This document shows positions 30,994 to 43,313 of a DNA stretch of 64,000 bases, one piece after another. Position 1 is the first letter of the stretch; every line of letters begins with the position of its first letter. The position numbers were made by a program, and so were the translations under genes. Under the pieces are notes generated by a model that did not search any database, was not told where the DNA came from, and was given only the letters and a program-made list of their open reading frames with translations. Source of the stretch: Ipomoea triloba (Eukaryota > Streptophyta > Magnoliopsida > Solanales > Convolvulaceae); the NCBI RefSeq assembly GCF_003576645.1, contig NC_044916.1, forward strand, positions 17,854,674-17,918,673, read 5' to 3'.

Positions 30994-31743
30994 CCTATGA
31001 TGGTGACTGTAAAAGTCCGTGCTTTCCGAGGGCGTGTAACGGTGAGGGTGTGTTGGATCCATAGCCATTACAGTATCTCCTCTTTTCAATATCTTCAAAG
31101 CCTGAGCACAAATATACAAAAAAAAAAAAAAAAAAAAAAAAAACCACTGAATGTCTGTTCAATTGATTTGAGTAATAACCTCCACCAACAAAACTCCAAA
31201 CTCTGTTAGCTGTTGATTTCACCAGCGCAGAGAAGCCGTGAAAAAAATAGCATCATGCGCTGCTCCAGTGCACCGTAAATGCAAGAGATGCCTGCGACCA
31301 TCCTCTGTAAGCGCTGCGGTGTCTTTGCCTTTGAGCTCTCGAGATGCCGGCGACCATCCCCTATTATATCTCCCACAACGGGGAGTGTGAGGAGGAGGGG
31401 GGGGGGGAGAGAGACCATAGAAATAGAGAGAAAGAAGTTTTCTTTGGAACTGGAGATGGAGAGAGGAGGGTGAGAACTGAGAAGGCGTGAAGGACAAAGA
31501 GATGAGCTAGGTAGATGACAGTTGCATTATAATAACCATGAGATGGCGTGGTTATTATAATAAGGCGTGAAAGGCAAAGAAGGTTCTCGTGATTCGTGAG
31601 AATTGGGAAGGCGTGGGATGTGGAATTATAATAAGTAATAACCATGAGAAAAGCTCATAAGTCATAAACAAAGCTCAATAGATCAGACATATTATTATAT
31701 TTATAAATATACAAACAAAATTTATATAGGCTCAAAATCATAT
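30994..31743. other. CACTA interior, GC-rich patch and poly-A
   Basis: A homopolymer A run (about 31119-31143) and a G-rich patch (31390-31410) are present. A TTATTATAATAAGGCGTGA word family is repeated at 31480-31640. No coding sequence is recognised. Confidence 0.4.
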
Positions 31744-31747
31744 TAAT

Positions 31748-31810
<63 letters not shown>

Positions 31811-31980
31811 GTTTTAGAAAATTATAATAATCAATAATATTAGCCTCAAATAATTTGACTTGCATAAATATAATAATAAATATTATTATTATTATTATTA
31901 TTATTATTGTTTTAGAAAATTATAATAATCAATAATATTAGCCTCAAATAATTTGACTTGCATAAATATAATAATAAACT
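31744..31980. repeat. (TAA)n/(TTA)n and a 90-bp-scale tandem duplication
   Basis: (AAT)n runs into (TTA)n at about 31745-31812, making a perfect AT palindrome. The stretch ending TTATTGTTTTAGAAAATTAT plus its 80 bp of flank (ATAATCAATAATATTAGCC, AATTTGACTTGCATAAATAT) is present twice, at about 31800-31880 and 31890-31975. Confidence 0.85.
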
Positions 31981-32132
31981 CATAATTTTGTATCATATAT
32001 ATAATTAAAAAAATTTGGAAAACATTCAAAAATAATAAATAATATTTATCTAAAATAATTTTCTTTTTCACATAATTATAAACCTATATAATTATGTATC
32101 ATAAAATAATTTTAAAATATTTATAGTCAAAA

Positions 32133-33672
32133 CTAGTTTTATACGCGCATTGCGTGAATGGGTTAATGCCCAATGTTTATATTTAAATAAATATTTGAAA
32201 GTATATCAATGCAAGAGTATATAAGAGAAGTTTATACATGAGTAATTGAATGTCGAATTCTTTTATTTAAATATCTAACTCAAAGTATATTAATCCAAGA
32301 TAATATAGAAAATTCATTATAATTATTACTAAAATAATTATTTGCAACCATGTAAAATCAATAGTCTAAATATTTGGTCTAAAAATGATAGTCTAAATAA
32401 ATATTACTTTTAATTTGAATTTTTCTAAGTGGTTCTTAATTCTCTTTTGAGTAACATTGTCATTGTCTTCATCTTTACTACTTGTTCTCTTCCTTTTTGT
32501 TGGTAGTATGTTATTTGCAATTCGGATATTGTTGATAGCATAGATGACGTCATGCAATGAGATTATGATATAGGAGCTATGGACTTTCCTTTAGGTGTTC
32601 TGTTTGGGGTTTATTTGGTTCATCCATTATTGTTGAATGAGTTATTGTGGATAAAGAAATCCCTAGTTTTTTTATATAAAAAAAGATTAAAAAAATTAAT
32701 AAAAATTTGAAAATTTAAAATATTATGTATTCCAAAGATATTAAAAGGTAGTTTCTCGCTTCAATTTGCTGGGTAATGAGTTATTTGAGTACTTTCATTG
32801 TCAACAAATCCCCAAGTAATTAATATGATTAATTTCAAACTATTATTTTTTATTTTTTTCATGGTATTAAAGAAATACATGTGTATCATTTTTTAGTGTA
32901 ACTACTAATTTATTTAATTCAATACGAGTAAAATAGAGTGATTCCACTTCAATTTGTTCTGTTATTATTTGAGTACTCTCTTTGTCAACCATCCCTAATA
33001 AGTAGTTAATATAATTACGTTCAAATTATTTTAAATTTTTTTTCATAGTATTAATAAAATACTTGGTAAATAAATATATAACATTATTTTGTACTATAAC
33101 TTTGATATTTAATTACAAGATATTGTAAAAATAAGATAATGGACAATGTAATGAATATCAATTGATAAATTTGAATGTAAAGAATCTTTGCATGAGAGAA
33201 AATAAAGACAATATAACTAATGAAATTATTTCTCTTATTTAATTTAATTTTTTGATAATGAATAATTTTTTCAAATAAAGGTATTGTAGACACATAATTC
33301 TAAATGAAAGAAATACATATGTATCATATTTTGTTGTAGCTACTAATTTATTTAATTTAATAAGAGTAAAATAGAGTGAGAAACTTAATTATGTCAAATT
33401 AAATTTGATTGAGATGAGGTTCGAACCTAAGACCTTTCGTATAGAAATTAATGGGTAAGTTAAAAGTTAACGAAATATTAACAGAAAGAGAATATTAACG
33501 GAAAACTTAACGGATAATCATAAAAGTAAGTAATGTAACTCTATTATTTATCTGAATTATCTTAACCATCTATTTGATTAAATATTCATCTGAACCATCA
33601 TTTGATTAAATAATTGACCGCCATTTTTTCTACCCATTTTAGGCCTAACTCTCTTTGGCTCTTATTAGTATA
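32133..33672 (-). mobile_element. Helitron-like element, tandem copy 1
   Basis: On the minus strand it starts TATACTAATAAGAG (33672) and ends at 32133 with CGCAATGCGCG-type hairpin sequence, TATAAAA and CTAG, the Helitron 3' pattern (hairpin a few bases before CTRR). Length 1540 bp. No Rep/helicase. It is followed without any gap by copy 2, of nearly the same length and sequence. Confidence 0.72.
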
Positions 33673-35219
33673 CTAGTTTTATACGCGCATTGCGCGAATG
33701 AGTTAATGCCCAATGTTTATATTTAAATAAATATTTGAAAGTATATCAATGAAAGATTATATAGGAGAAGTTTATACATGGGTAATTGAATGTCGAATTT
33801 TTTTATTTAAATATCTAACTCAAAGTATATGAATCCAAGATAATATAGAAAGTTCATTATAATTATTACTAAAATAAATATTTGCAACCTTGTAAAATCG
33901 ATAGTCTAAATATTTGGTCTAAAAATGATAGTTTAAATAAATATTACTTTTCATTTGAATTATTCTAAGTGTTCTTAATTCTCTTTTGAGTAATATTGTC
34001 ATTGTCTTCATCTTTACTATTTGTTCTCTTCCTTTTTGTTGGTAGTGTGTTATTTGCAATTCGGTTATTGTTGGTAGCATAGATGATAACGTCATGCAAT
34101 GAGATTATGATATAGGAGCTATGGACTTTCCTTTAGGTGTTCTGCTTGGGGTTCATTTGGTTCAACCATTATTGTTGAATGAGTTATTGTAGATAAAGAA
34201 ATCTCTAGTTTAAGAAAAAAGATTAAATAAATTAATAAAAATTTGAAAATTTAAAATATTATATATTCCAAAGATATTAAAAGTTAGTTTCTCGCTTCAA
34301 TTTGCTGGGTAATGGGTTATTTGAGTACTTTCATTGTCAACATTTCCCCCAAGTAGTTAATATGATTGGTTTCAAACTATTCTTTTTTATTTTTTCATGG
34401 AATTAAAGAAATACATATGTATCATTTTTTGGTGTAACTACTAATTTATTTAATTCTATAAGAGTAAAATAGAGCGATTCCGCTTCAATTTGTTGGGTTA
34501 TTTGAGTACTCTCTTTGTCAACCAATCCCCAAGTAGTGAATATAATTACCTTCAAATTATGTAAATGTTTTTCATAGTATTAATAAAATACTTGGTAAAT
34601 AAATATATAACATTATTTTGTACTATAACTTTGATATTTAATTACAAGATATTGTAAAAATAAGATAATGGACAATATAATGAATATCAATTGATAAATT
34701 TGAATGCATAGAATTTTTGCATGAGAGAAAATAAAGACAATATAACTAATGAAATTATTTCTCTTATTTAATTTAATTTTTTAATAATGAATATTTTTTT
34801 TCAAATAAATGTATTGTAGACACATAATTCTAAATTAAATAAATACATATGCATCATTTTTTGTTGTAGCTACTAATTTATTTAATTTAATACGAGTAAA
34901 TAGACTGAGAAACTTAATTATGTCAAATTTGATTGAGATGAGGTTCGAACCTAAGACATTTCTTATAGAAATTAATGGATAAGTTAAAAGTTAATGGAAT
35001 ATTAACGGAGAAGAGAATATTTAACGGAAAACTTAACGGATAATCATAAAAGTAAGGTTAAATTAGGTAATCTCAATTAATAATATTAATCTGAATTATT
35101 TTAACCATCTATTTGATTAAATAATTCATCTGAACCATCCATTTGATTAAATAAATTGACCGCCATTTTTTCTACCCATTTTAGGCCTAACTCTCTTTGA
35201 CTCTTATTAGTATAGTAGA
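33673..35219 (-). mobile_element. Helitron-like element, tandem copy 2
   Basis: Minus-strand 5' end is A|TCTACTATACTAATAAGAG at 35219 (TC start after an A, as expected). The 3' end is the hairpin CGCGCAATGCGCG, TATAAAA and CTAG at 33673, directly abutting copy 1. The colinear match to copy 1 covers the full unit, including ATGCCCAATGTTTATATTT, GAGATTATGATATAGGAGC and GAGGTTCGAACCTAAGAC, with scattered point changes. Confidence 0.75.
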
Positions 35220-35361
35220 TAGTAGATAATATTTGTAAAAATTTGAGTGTCACAACAACGAACGTTCGCACTATATGAATAAAGTTTTGTTTGGTTTTAT
35301 ATTTTTTTCTTTCCATTGTGCAACCAAATCTATTAAATTCCTAAAAAATAAAATACATTTT

Positions 35362-35405
<44 letters not shown>

Positions 35406-35645
35406 GATTAAAAAAATATTTCACATCTTATGTTTTAAAATCAATAAAAAGGCCTATTCTATAAATATTAAGTAGCACAAGCTAACTACCACACAAAATT
35501 ATAAATTGTCAAATACAATACAAGCAGAGCAAACATACATCCCTACCAAAAAAAAAAAAGAAAAATAATAAGAAGAGCAAACATACATGAATCAATAATA
35601 ATAATAATAATAATTTTTATTATTATTTTTTAAATTTATTGACTT
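35220..35645. other. CACTA interior, (TA)n tract
   Basis: A (TA)n tract at about 35368-35402, A-rich runs and a short (AAT)n at 35594-35615. Nothing else is recognised. Confidence 0.5.
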
Positions 35646-35914
35646 TCCGCTACACCTGCCCCGACATGTGTAGCGGAAAGTATTTTTAATAAAATAATTA
35701 TTGACTTTCCGCTCACCTCCACGTGGCAGGTGTAGCGGAAAGTTAACACGTTTTTTTCTTTTTAGAATTCACTACACCTTTTAAATAAAGATGTAGTGTA
35801 TTCTTATGTATTTATTTACAATATTGCCATTACATTCATTTTTTCAACTATCCACTACACCTTTAATGAAGAGGTGTAGTGTAAAGCCATATTTATATGT
35901 TCAATTTGGTAGTA

Positions 35915-36680
35915 GCGGTTGATCTTCAAAAATCAACACAGCCAGCATAGTTCGTATTAGAATAACCGACAATATCTAGGATGTCTATCTACCTAAACCC
36001 AGGCACGTAACTCTTAGTTCCTTTTAGATACCTCAAAACTCTCTTCGAGATGAATTATTTCACATCACGAAGCATCTCCTTATCATTGGTAGCAAGCAAA
36101 AATGCCATCCACATATAAGACAAGAAATCATATTTTACTCCCACTCACCTTCTGGTATATGCAATAGTTAAGAGGATTTCCAACAAAACCAAATGAAGAA
36201 ATAACCCCATCAAACTTGATATGCGATTGACGGGAAGCTTGTTTTAGACCGTATATGAATTTCTTAAGCTTACATACTAAATTCTCACAACCTCTAGAAG
36301 AGAAACCTTGAGGTTATTTCATATAAACCTTCTCTTCTAGATCACCATTAAGGAAAGCATTTTTTACATCCATTTGTTGCAACTAGAGATTAAAATGTGA
36401 AGCTAAAGCCAGAATGACTCGAAGTGAATCTTCCTTTGATACAAGAGAAAAAGTCTCCTTGTAATCGATTCTTTCCTTTTTTAGTAAATCCCGTTGCAAC
36501 AATTCGGGCCTTGTATTTCTCAATATTGCCTAATGAATCTCTTTTGGTCTTAAAGATCCATTTGTAGCCAATAGCCTTGGCCCCATTTAGGCAATCAACA
36601 AGTCCCCAAACCCATTGCTTTTCATGGAATTTATTTCATCCATCATGACTTTATACCATAAGTCAGATTGTTCACAATTT
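35915..36680 (-). pseudogene. copia reverse transcriptase remnant
   Basis: Minus-strand translation across frames gives YKWIFKTKRDSLGNIEKYKA, RIVATGFTKKERIDYKETFS, DVKNAFLNGDLEEKVYM, KLKKFIYGLKQASRQ and FLVLYVDGIF. The last is the copia YVDD box with the second Asp changed to Gly, followed by a frameshift. The end near 35950 (NYAGCVDF) enters RNase H, which is then cut by the CACTA insertion. Several in-frame stops make it inactive. Confidence 0.88.
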
Positions 36681-37180
36681 GTTGTTGGAGAGAATGTCTT
36701 AGGATCATTTTCAGCTCCAATGCCATATTCTGGTAGATACGAAATGTAATAACTAGGAACTGCTGACCGTTTCGTTCGAGTAAACCGTCTTAATGTTGTA
36801 CCTCCATCACCTTGTAAAGATTATGGGGCAACTACGTCTTTAGGTTCGGTTTGTATCGATTTAGAATTTTGTAAATCCTGAATTCTTTCAACCATTGGTT
36901 CAGAATCTAGTTCAGGAAATTGCTGTGAATCCTGAAGTGATTCTTCCAAAGGTTGAGTCTCAACAGTTTGTGGAATCTCAATAGTGGGAGGTATATTTGC
37001 AGGCGGAATTGAAAGAACACTGGGGATAAGTACAACACCACTAGATGACGTAGAAGGCTGAGAGTCCGTATGATCAAATGAAGTAACTAAGTCCTTAAAT
37101 CAATTGCTCCCACTGATTAAGTCATCTTCAAGAAACATAGCATTCCTTGATTCCACTATCCTAGTAGTATGAGATGGACA
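36681..37180 (-). pseudogene. copia linker between integrase and RT
   Basis: The low-complexity Pro/Gln/Ser-coding stretch on the minus strand corresponds to the variable linker between integrase and RT in copia polyproteins. No motif of its own. Confidence 0.5.
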
Positions 37181-37480
37181 ATAAAACCTATAACCCTTAG
37201 ATAATTGTGCATATCCAATAAATAAAGCACTAATGGTTCTTGGGTCAAGTTTCTTTTTGTGTGGGTTATAAATCCTCACCTCAGACGGACATCCCTAAAC
37301 ACGCATATGTTGCAAACTCGGTTTCCAACATTTGAATAACTCAAACAGTGTCTTAGGGACAACCTTGGTCAGAACACGGTTTAATATATAAGTTGTTATC
37401 TTAAGTCCTGCAGTCCACAACGACTTAGGAAACTTAGAGTTGCTTAGCATACTCTGCACCATATCCAGAAGGGTCATGTT
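37181..37480 (-). pseudogene. copia integrase C-terminal remnant
   Basis: Minus-strand frame 37477-37295 reads [40 protein letters not shown] and KPSLQHMRV, the conserved end of the copia integrase core; beyond a stop, words of the usual SKGYRFYCP-type region continue to about 37160. Confidence 0.88.
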
Positions 37481-38013
37481 TCTTTTTTTTTCAGCTAAAC
37501 TATATACTCTTGAAGAAACTTAGCAAAGGGACCAGGTGCTTGTCCATTGTAGTGTATCTACTGTAATATTCATCACCTCTGTCAAATCTAACTATGTGTA
37601 TTTTCTTGTTACATTAGTTTTTAACTTCAGCTTTAAATGATTTAAAGGACACAATGCTTCAAGCTTATGCTTAAGTAAATACACATAGGAAAATCGTGAA
37701 AAGTCATTAATGAAAGTGATGAAATATTTCTGACCGGGTATTATCATATGTCAGTATGAATAATTTTCAACAATGTTGTACTTCTATTGGCACCTTTCTT
37801 TTACTTGTTTGTCTGCTTGCCCTTAATACAGTCAATGCAAGTCTCAAAGTCAGTGTAGTCTAGAGTAGAAAGTAGTCCACCCTTTACCAACCGTTTTATA
37901 CACTCAAGGGAGATATGACTTAATCTCTGATGCCATAACATTGAGGTATTGTCGTTAATATTGCACCATTTTAGTGTTGTTTTGAATATGTAAAGAATTA
38001 TAAACTGAAGCAT
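37481..38013 (-). pseudogene. copia GAG-pre-integrase and degenerate integrase core
   Basis: Minus-strand 38013-37801 reads SMLWHQRLSHISLECIKRLV, DFETCIDCIKGKQTNK: the zinc-binding H-H-C-C pre-integrase motif (His in WHQRLSHIS, Cys in ETCIDCIKG). The DD35E core further along (37800-37490) is heavily decayed and its acidic residues are not identifiable. Confidence 0.82.
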
Positions 38014-38381
38014 TCTTTAAGTCAAGATGAAAGAGACCATCGGACAATGTACCAGTACCAACACAAAGAAAATTGCGAAATAACTTGAAATATTGGTATT
38101 AAATTCAAAACTGAAAGGTACAAGTCTAAAAAAAACTAAAATTAAGTTCCTTTGATAAGCTAGGAACATACAATGTCTCATCTATGTCAAAACTATCCAA
38201 AACTAAAATGCAAACTCTGACAGCTTCTACTGGTGACGCAATCTTGTTTCCAGAGAAGATGCTACACTCAGTTCCCTTCGACTAACTCAGTCTTGTCATA
38301 TCCTGCAAGGAGTTTGCAATGTGTATTAACTTCTGACATATTGGATTTGAAACGTATAAAAGAAGATGAAAGATTACCTTT
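38014..38381 (-). pseudogene. copia protease region, decayed
   Basis: Lies between the gag knuckle and pre-integrase, where protease is expected. Stops in all frames; I cannot point to a D-S/T-G motif with confidence. Confidence 0.4.
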
Positions 38382-39081
38382 CTAGGACATCCACTTCTTA
38401 AACTTGATACAATCCTTCTTTATGTGTCCCTTTTTTTTTTTACAAAAGAAACACTTTTGTATATTCTTTATGTCAACTTTTGGGGTCAGTTTCCTCTTTG
38501 TTGCTGCAGTGAATCCCTTAGATTTCTCAGATTTCCCTTTAGGATTTGCTGTGGCCAACATAGCAGTCTCCCCAACCTCTTCACTAAGCCTTTCTTCCTC
38601 TTGTGCACACATGGTTATTAATTCATTTGATAGTCCAGTTATCTTGATGTGTGTTGTAGGAAATCTTAAAGGGGCTATAATGTTGAGGGATGGTGTTAAG
38701 TATAAAATGCACAACAAAGATTTCTGGTAAAATTATTCCCAACTTCTTCAGTTGCGCTGCAATATCCCTTACTTGCATGGTGTTTTTGCACGTGCCCTTA
38801 ATAGTGGAAAGACGAAGAGCAACAAACTCCATGATTAGAGTACTTGCCAAAGCTTTATTCGATGTAGCATATTGGTCATCAATAGCTTTGAACAAGGTTT
38901 CGACTTTATCAAAATGGTTAACTGACCCACGAATACTTCTTGGAATTCGTGCCTTAATGAAATACACACACAATCGATTGGACCTAGTCCATTGTGCGTG
39001 AAATTTCTTGTCATCCTCAGTGCTATCATTAGTGATAGGGGGAGGCTCTTTATTTTGAATAGAGAAATCCATCTCTATCAA
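38382..39081 (-). pseudogene. copia gag remnant
   Basis: Two overlapping minus-strand frames. The first (39081-38623) covers the capsid-like part (AQWTRSNRLCVYFIKARI, LFKAIDDQYATSNKALAST). The second (38717-38382) covers SLNIIAPLRF.., LITMCAQEEERL and a zinc knuckle, CFFC-KKKKG-H-IKKD-C. The knuckle has five instead of four residues between the second Cys and His; the extra Lys sits in an A-run and looks like slippage. The gag start is within 10 bp of the Harbinger insertion point. Confidence 0.85.
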
Positions 39082-39265
39082 CCCTAACAGCCCGTTTGGT
39101 TGGGAGAAAGAAATTAGGGGGGAAAATAATTGTAATTCGGTGGGAATTGCAATTCAATTGATAAGATATGAATTGAAATTATAGTGTTTGGTATGCAGGA
39201 ATAGAAGTACAGGGAATTGAAAGATAATAAGTGACAGAATGACTAAAATGCCCTTATGTAGTAGA

Positions 39266-39267
<2 letters not shown>

Positions 39268-39305
<38 letters not shown>

Positions 39306-39347
39306 TGAATAATAATAATAATAATAATAACAATAATAATAATAATA

Positions 39348-39411
<64 letters not shown>
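39268..39411. repeat. long (TAA)n microsatellite
   Basis: About 48 trinucleotide units with a few ATG and ACA interruptions. The long poly-Asn and poly-Leu frames across it are artefacts. Confidence 0.95.
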
Positions 39412-39412
<1 letters not shown>

Positions 39413-39759
39413 TTACCATATGAATATTTCATAGAATACACAACCTATTCAAATTCTAATTTTACCATATAATAAGTTTAATAAACTGTTAAGCTTATTA
39501 AAAGCTTACATCCAAAAAAGTACATCATAAAAATATTACAATACCACGCTAATAAAATATTAAGCTTATTAAAAGCCTACATCCAAAAGATACATAAAAA
39601 ATACTACAAATATTACAATACCACACTAATAATAAGTTAAGCTTATAAAAAGCTTACATCCAAAAAACATCATAGAATATTACAACCAAAGCTTGCATAC
39701 AAAAACCTTCAAACCATACTAATTTCACTAACAACATCAACATCCACCAACAAAGTTAA

Positions 39760-40792
39760 TGTGTAGCGAGAAAAGCTCTCACCCATTCTAACCTTCGATC
39801 CGGTGGAAGGCTAAAAAACACAAGCATCTGATCTGATTTGGACGGTCAGGGAGTTTGATCAATGCCATCAAATACTCTTCATTTGATAATCCATCAATCT
39901 GAATTAACTCTTTATCTAACTGTTGCACTTTTTCTTGAAGATTTAATTCAGTTCCAATGCTCTTGCTCAGTTTATCACCAACCATTACCAATGTTTCACT
40001 CTACATCACTGCAGCATTGTGAAATGATTGTGAAGTAACCGGTTCATCTCTATCACTAACTTTCCTCTTCCTCTTTCCAACACCAGACAATGATTCAGAA
40101 TTTGTATCACTTCGTGCCCTATTACCTAATGAAGATTGAGTTTGTGTAAATCTTAAATTTATATCTGGCATTTCTTCATCACCAACATCTTCATCTTCAC
40201 TAGCTAGATTGATCCCACCAATGCCTTCCTCATTAGTCATTTCTTCAATAATATCTTCTCCAGTTTGTGCATCCCTCCTTGTATCACGATCTTTTGCATA
40301 TATAGAACTAAATTCGTGATAGAAAGGAAAACTTTTCCTTCTGAACTGGGCTGCTTCTTTGTGAGTCTAAATAAATGAAGTTCTCATATAAGTATAAATT
40401 AACTTAAAGTTTTAACATAATTAGAATGAAATAAAAATAGTCACACTTATATAAGAATCCCACACATCGTCTTCAGTCGTGACCATCTTTCTTTCGTCAT
40501 CCCATCCAAAGCCGATGTTATTACTAGTGAAAAGATCATGAACCACGCTCCAATCTTTTTTCAAAGTCCTGATCCTTGACTCAATATGAGGTTTAGCTTT
40601 AATGTCCGAAGTCAATAATTTAGCTTTTAACATATTCTCTAGCTCATACAAATACCCAGCTTTGAATCCAGTATTAGCATTCTTTGTTTCTAAATTATGT
40701 AGGTCAATCATACAAGAAACTAAAGCAACATCTTCTTCATGGGTCCACCTCCTTGACTTGTTTTTTGAACTGCATGTGTCACTAGTAGCCAT
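39760..40792 (-). pseudogene. PIF/Harbinger ORF1, Myb/SANT-like DNA-binding protein
   Basis: Exon 1 (40792-about 40430) reads SRRWTHEEDVALVSCMIDLH, then IESRIRTLKKDWSVVHDLF and GFGWDDERKMVT, the Myb/SANT-like trihelix of Harbinger ORF1 proteins. After a short intron, exon 2 (about 40368 down) gives THKEAAQFRRKSFPFYHEF, an acidic stretch, and the C-terminal dimerisation-type region (KVQQLDKELIQIDGLSNEEY, ALIKLPDRPNQ), ending in RRLEWVRAFLATH words after a frameshift near 39810. A TAG at about 39998 breaks exon 2. ORF1 proteins bring the transposase to the element ends. Confidence 0.85.
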
Positions 40793-41059
40793 AATTCTTT
40801 ACAATAACAAAAAGTTAATAAAGACATTATAATAATCGGAGGATTAATATATTGCACACATAAGAGTTCATTCATAAATTCACTCTTAGCAAATAGTTCA
40901 CAATAACAAATAAAAGCACCCATTACATCATAGCAAATAGTTCACAATAACAAATAAAAGCACTCTTTACATCATAGCAAAGAGTTCACAGTAACAAATA
41001 AAACAAATGAAACATTGTTTGACTACGAGTACTAGAAGTCATAATGAAACAAATGAACC

Positions 41060-41522
41060 CTAATGTTGCCTAGATATTTGCCATTCATTGAACATTCCTG
41101 TTTCTAATTCCATTCGCCAATTAATCCAAGCATCCGAGGGCTCAATCGTATGTATTATATTCTCATCATCTTCACCAGGTTCATCATTTACTCCTACAAA
41201 CTCATCAAAACCATTCTCCAATGGATCAACACTCATAAATTGTCTAATAAAGTTATGTAGTAAACAACATGCTAGAATAATGCGGTTATGTGTACTTATA
41301 GGATAATAAGATGGACTTCTAAGAATAGCCCATCTCATTTTTAATAACCCAAAACACCTCTCAATTACATTGCGGGCTGCAGCATGTTTCATATTAAAAT
41401 ATTCTTCGAGACTTGTTGGTTGGTAACCTTGACGCCATTCATTTAAGTGATATTGTTGACCCGCATCAACTAGATAATAACAACCTATATGTTGGCTAAA
41501 AGATGGTAAAACACTCAGAGTA
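41060..41522 (-). pseudogene. PIF/Harbinger DDE transposase, C-terminal half
   Basis: The minus-strand frame contains CYYLVDAG (second catalytic Asp region), QQYHLNEWRQGYQPTSLEEY, then AAARNVIERCFGLLKMRWAI (third acidic residue region, NVIER), HNRIILACCLLHNFIR and an acidic C-terminus ending at 41060. The N-terminal half with the first Asp is missing; copia sequence abuts at 41523 and no remainder was found on the far side. Confidence 0.88.
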
Positions 41523-42141
41523 TTGTGTTGGGGAAATGATGATAATTATTCCACTTCTATCACTGCTAATTTATACACAATTAACAGAGAAAATAGCTCA
41601 ACAAACATCTTTAGAATATCTCTAACAACATAGAATTTAAAAAAGATAATGAAAGACTAATTCAAAACAAAACTAATGTGCAGTAAATCTTCTCTCTCAA
41701 CTCTTCAAATCTTCATCTTGGCAATCCCTTTGTCAGAATATCAGCTAATTGAACACTAGTACTGCAGTGAACCAAGTTAACTTTATTTGTTTTTTGAACT
41801 TCTCTAACAAAATATAGCTTAACTTTAAAGTGTTTAGTCTTGCCTTAAAAGACTGGATTTCTTGAAACTGCTATGGCTGCCTGGTTGTCCACAGAAATTG
41901 TTGTTGCTTCTTCTTAGGTTATCTTTAGATCAGTCAATAATTTCCTTAACCAAAGAGCACAATGCAACTCACTAGCACAATGCATAAATTTTGATAATAA
42001 ACTTACAGGAAACATTATATCAGGCCTTGTTGAGGTCAAGAACATAAGGCATCCAATAATACTCCTATACGCTGTCTCGTCAACCTTCTCAGCACCATCA
42101 TCTTTGTTGAATTTTTCATTTTGAGAAAGAGAAGTACTCTG
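41523..42141 (-). pseudogene. second copia fragment: RT end, RNase H and LTR end
   Basis: Minus-strand words include KVDETAYRSIIGCLMFLTST, RPDIMFPVSLLSKFMHC, ALWLRKLLTDL, VDNQAAIAVSRNPVF, KHFKVKLYFVREVQK and ADILTKGLP. SKFMHCAS is joined directly to an ELHCALWLRK segment, so the middle of RNase H (with its catalytic DSDWAG region) was deleted internally. The sequence near 41523 (TGTTGGGGAAATG on the plus strand) may be its LTR end. This copia differs from the one at 28668-49955. Confidence 0.8.
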
Positions 42142-43311
42142 ATATCTACTATTTTGTACAATAATTCACCCCTTATTTTAGTTGTTTTAATGCTTATTTT
42201 CCTTATCCTAATGAAATTGAGAATTGTTTGTGTGTTAAATTATCCCAAGAGTTGAATTATCCACAAGGAGCAGCAAAGGAAGAATTTTAGAGCAGTTTGG
42301 ACAAGTTTTGGAAGAAAAGGAAATTACCAAGAAAGAATAGGAAACAAGAATAAGAATTGGAAAAGAATTGGAAGTTGTCTCATGGGTCAAGGCCCATCTA
42401 TCTCATATATATTCCACATATTCTCTACAATTTAAGGAGGTTCCCTTACAGAATTCTGAACCCTAGCTAGTTTTAGTTTATTCTCTTTATATTTCCCTAG
42501 CATAGTTTAGATTAGTTTTACATTAGATTATTTACTTTCAAGCTTGGAATCTTGGATTGAAGTTGGATTTGTTCTTTATCAGTTAAGTTTCTCTTCCCTT
42601 TATATTTCTTGCAATGTTTATGGTTATTTATTATTTTGCTTTGTTTAATTCCATCATGCGTGAGTAATTCGCTTATGGGTTTGGATTAGGGATCCATTGT
42701 TAATCTTGATGTTCGATTTATGATTATTTGCATAAAGGGATTGAATCTTTTACCTAGGGTTTATGTTGATTTGGGGATTTCTTTCTACTTGTTATTGATT
42801 AATGGCCACAATTAATTGCTAGTCTGGGAGAGGGATTCATTACAACGAAAGTTGGATGGAGACCTCGAGGCTTACCAATTTCAACCTAATTTTCCTACTA
42901 TGAAAATAGAGGTAATTTTGGGGGCTTACAATGCTTAGGTGCTTAAGGTTATGATTGATGCATCACGATAGTGGGGCAATTGTAGCCTAATTCGGCTTAT
43001 TTATTATGAAAGTAGCTGAGTTGAATTCTTATGTGCATTGCCCATAAATCCCTTGGTTAATTATTCCTTCCCTAATTCTGAGTTTGTTAGAACATCAAGG
43101 TTACAATCCCCCTGATCTGGCCCATACCTTTATCATATAGTTTTCACCTTAATCAATTGCTTTCTTTTACACCATTCAGTATTTGTTGCTTGGATTCTAT
43201 AAATTCATATACTCTAGTGCCTGGTAATTCACGCAGTTACGTGCCATAACACCAATCCTCAGCGGAACGACATTACACCCTTTTTACACTCATCATTTGT
43301 GCTCATAACAT
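42142..43311 (+). repeat. 5' LTR of a gypsy-type (Athila/Tat-like) element
   Basis: Runs from TGATATCTAC at 42142 to CATAACA at 43311 and is followed two bases later by a PBS. Related LTR segments occur inverted at about 50600-51491 and direct at about 56310-57310, sharing TTCTTGCAATGTTTATGG, GGATTAGGGATCC-type and CCTAGGGTTTATG words. Confidence 0.75.
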
Positions 43312-43313
43312 TT

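Larger units (their letters stand above)
30926..35912. mobile_element. CACTA-type element with hairpin subtermini, host to tandem Helitrons
   Basis: The left end is CACTAATACAAAAAAAG at 30926. The right end is inferred at about 35912 (TTTGGTAGTAG), because copia RT/RNase H sequence stops on both sides exactly here. Subterminal stem-loops built from CTACACC/GGTGTAG lie at 30974-30993 on the left and at 35646-35680, 35707-35743, 35770-35800 and 35850-35882 on the right. No transposase is recognisable; the core is taken up by AT-rich DNA, microsatellites and two Helitron-like copies. Confidence 0.65.

Noticed and set aside
39239..39472. ORFs of poly-Asn (+) and poly-Leu (-) across this stretch
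   Set aside because: They are translations of a (TAA)n microsatellite.
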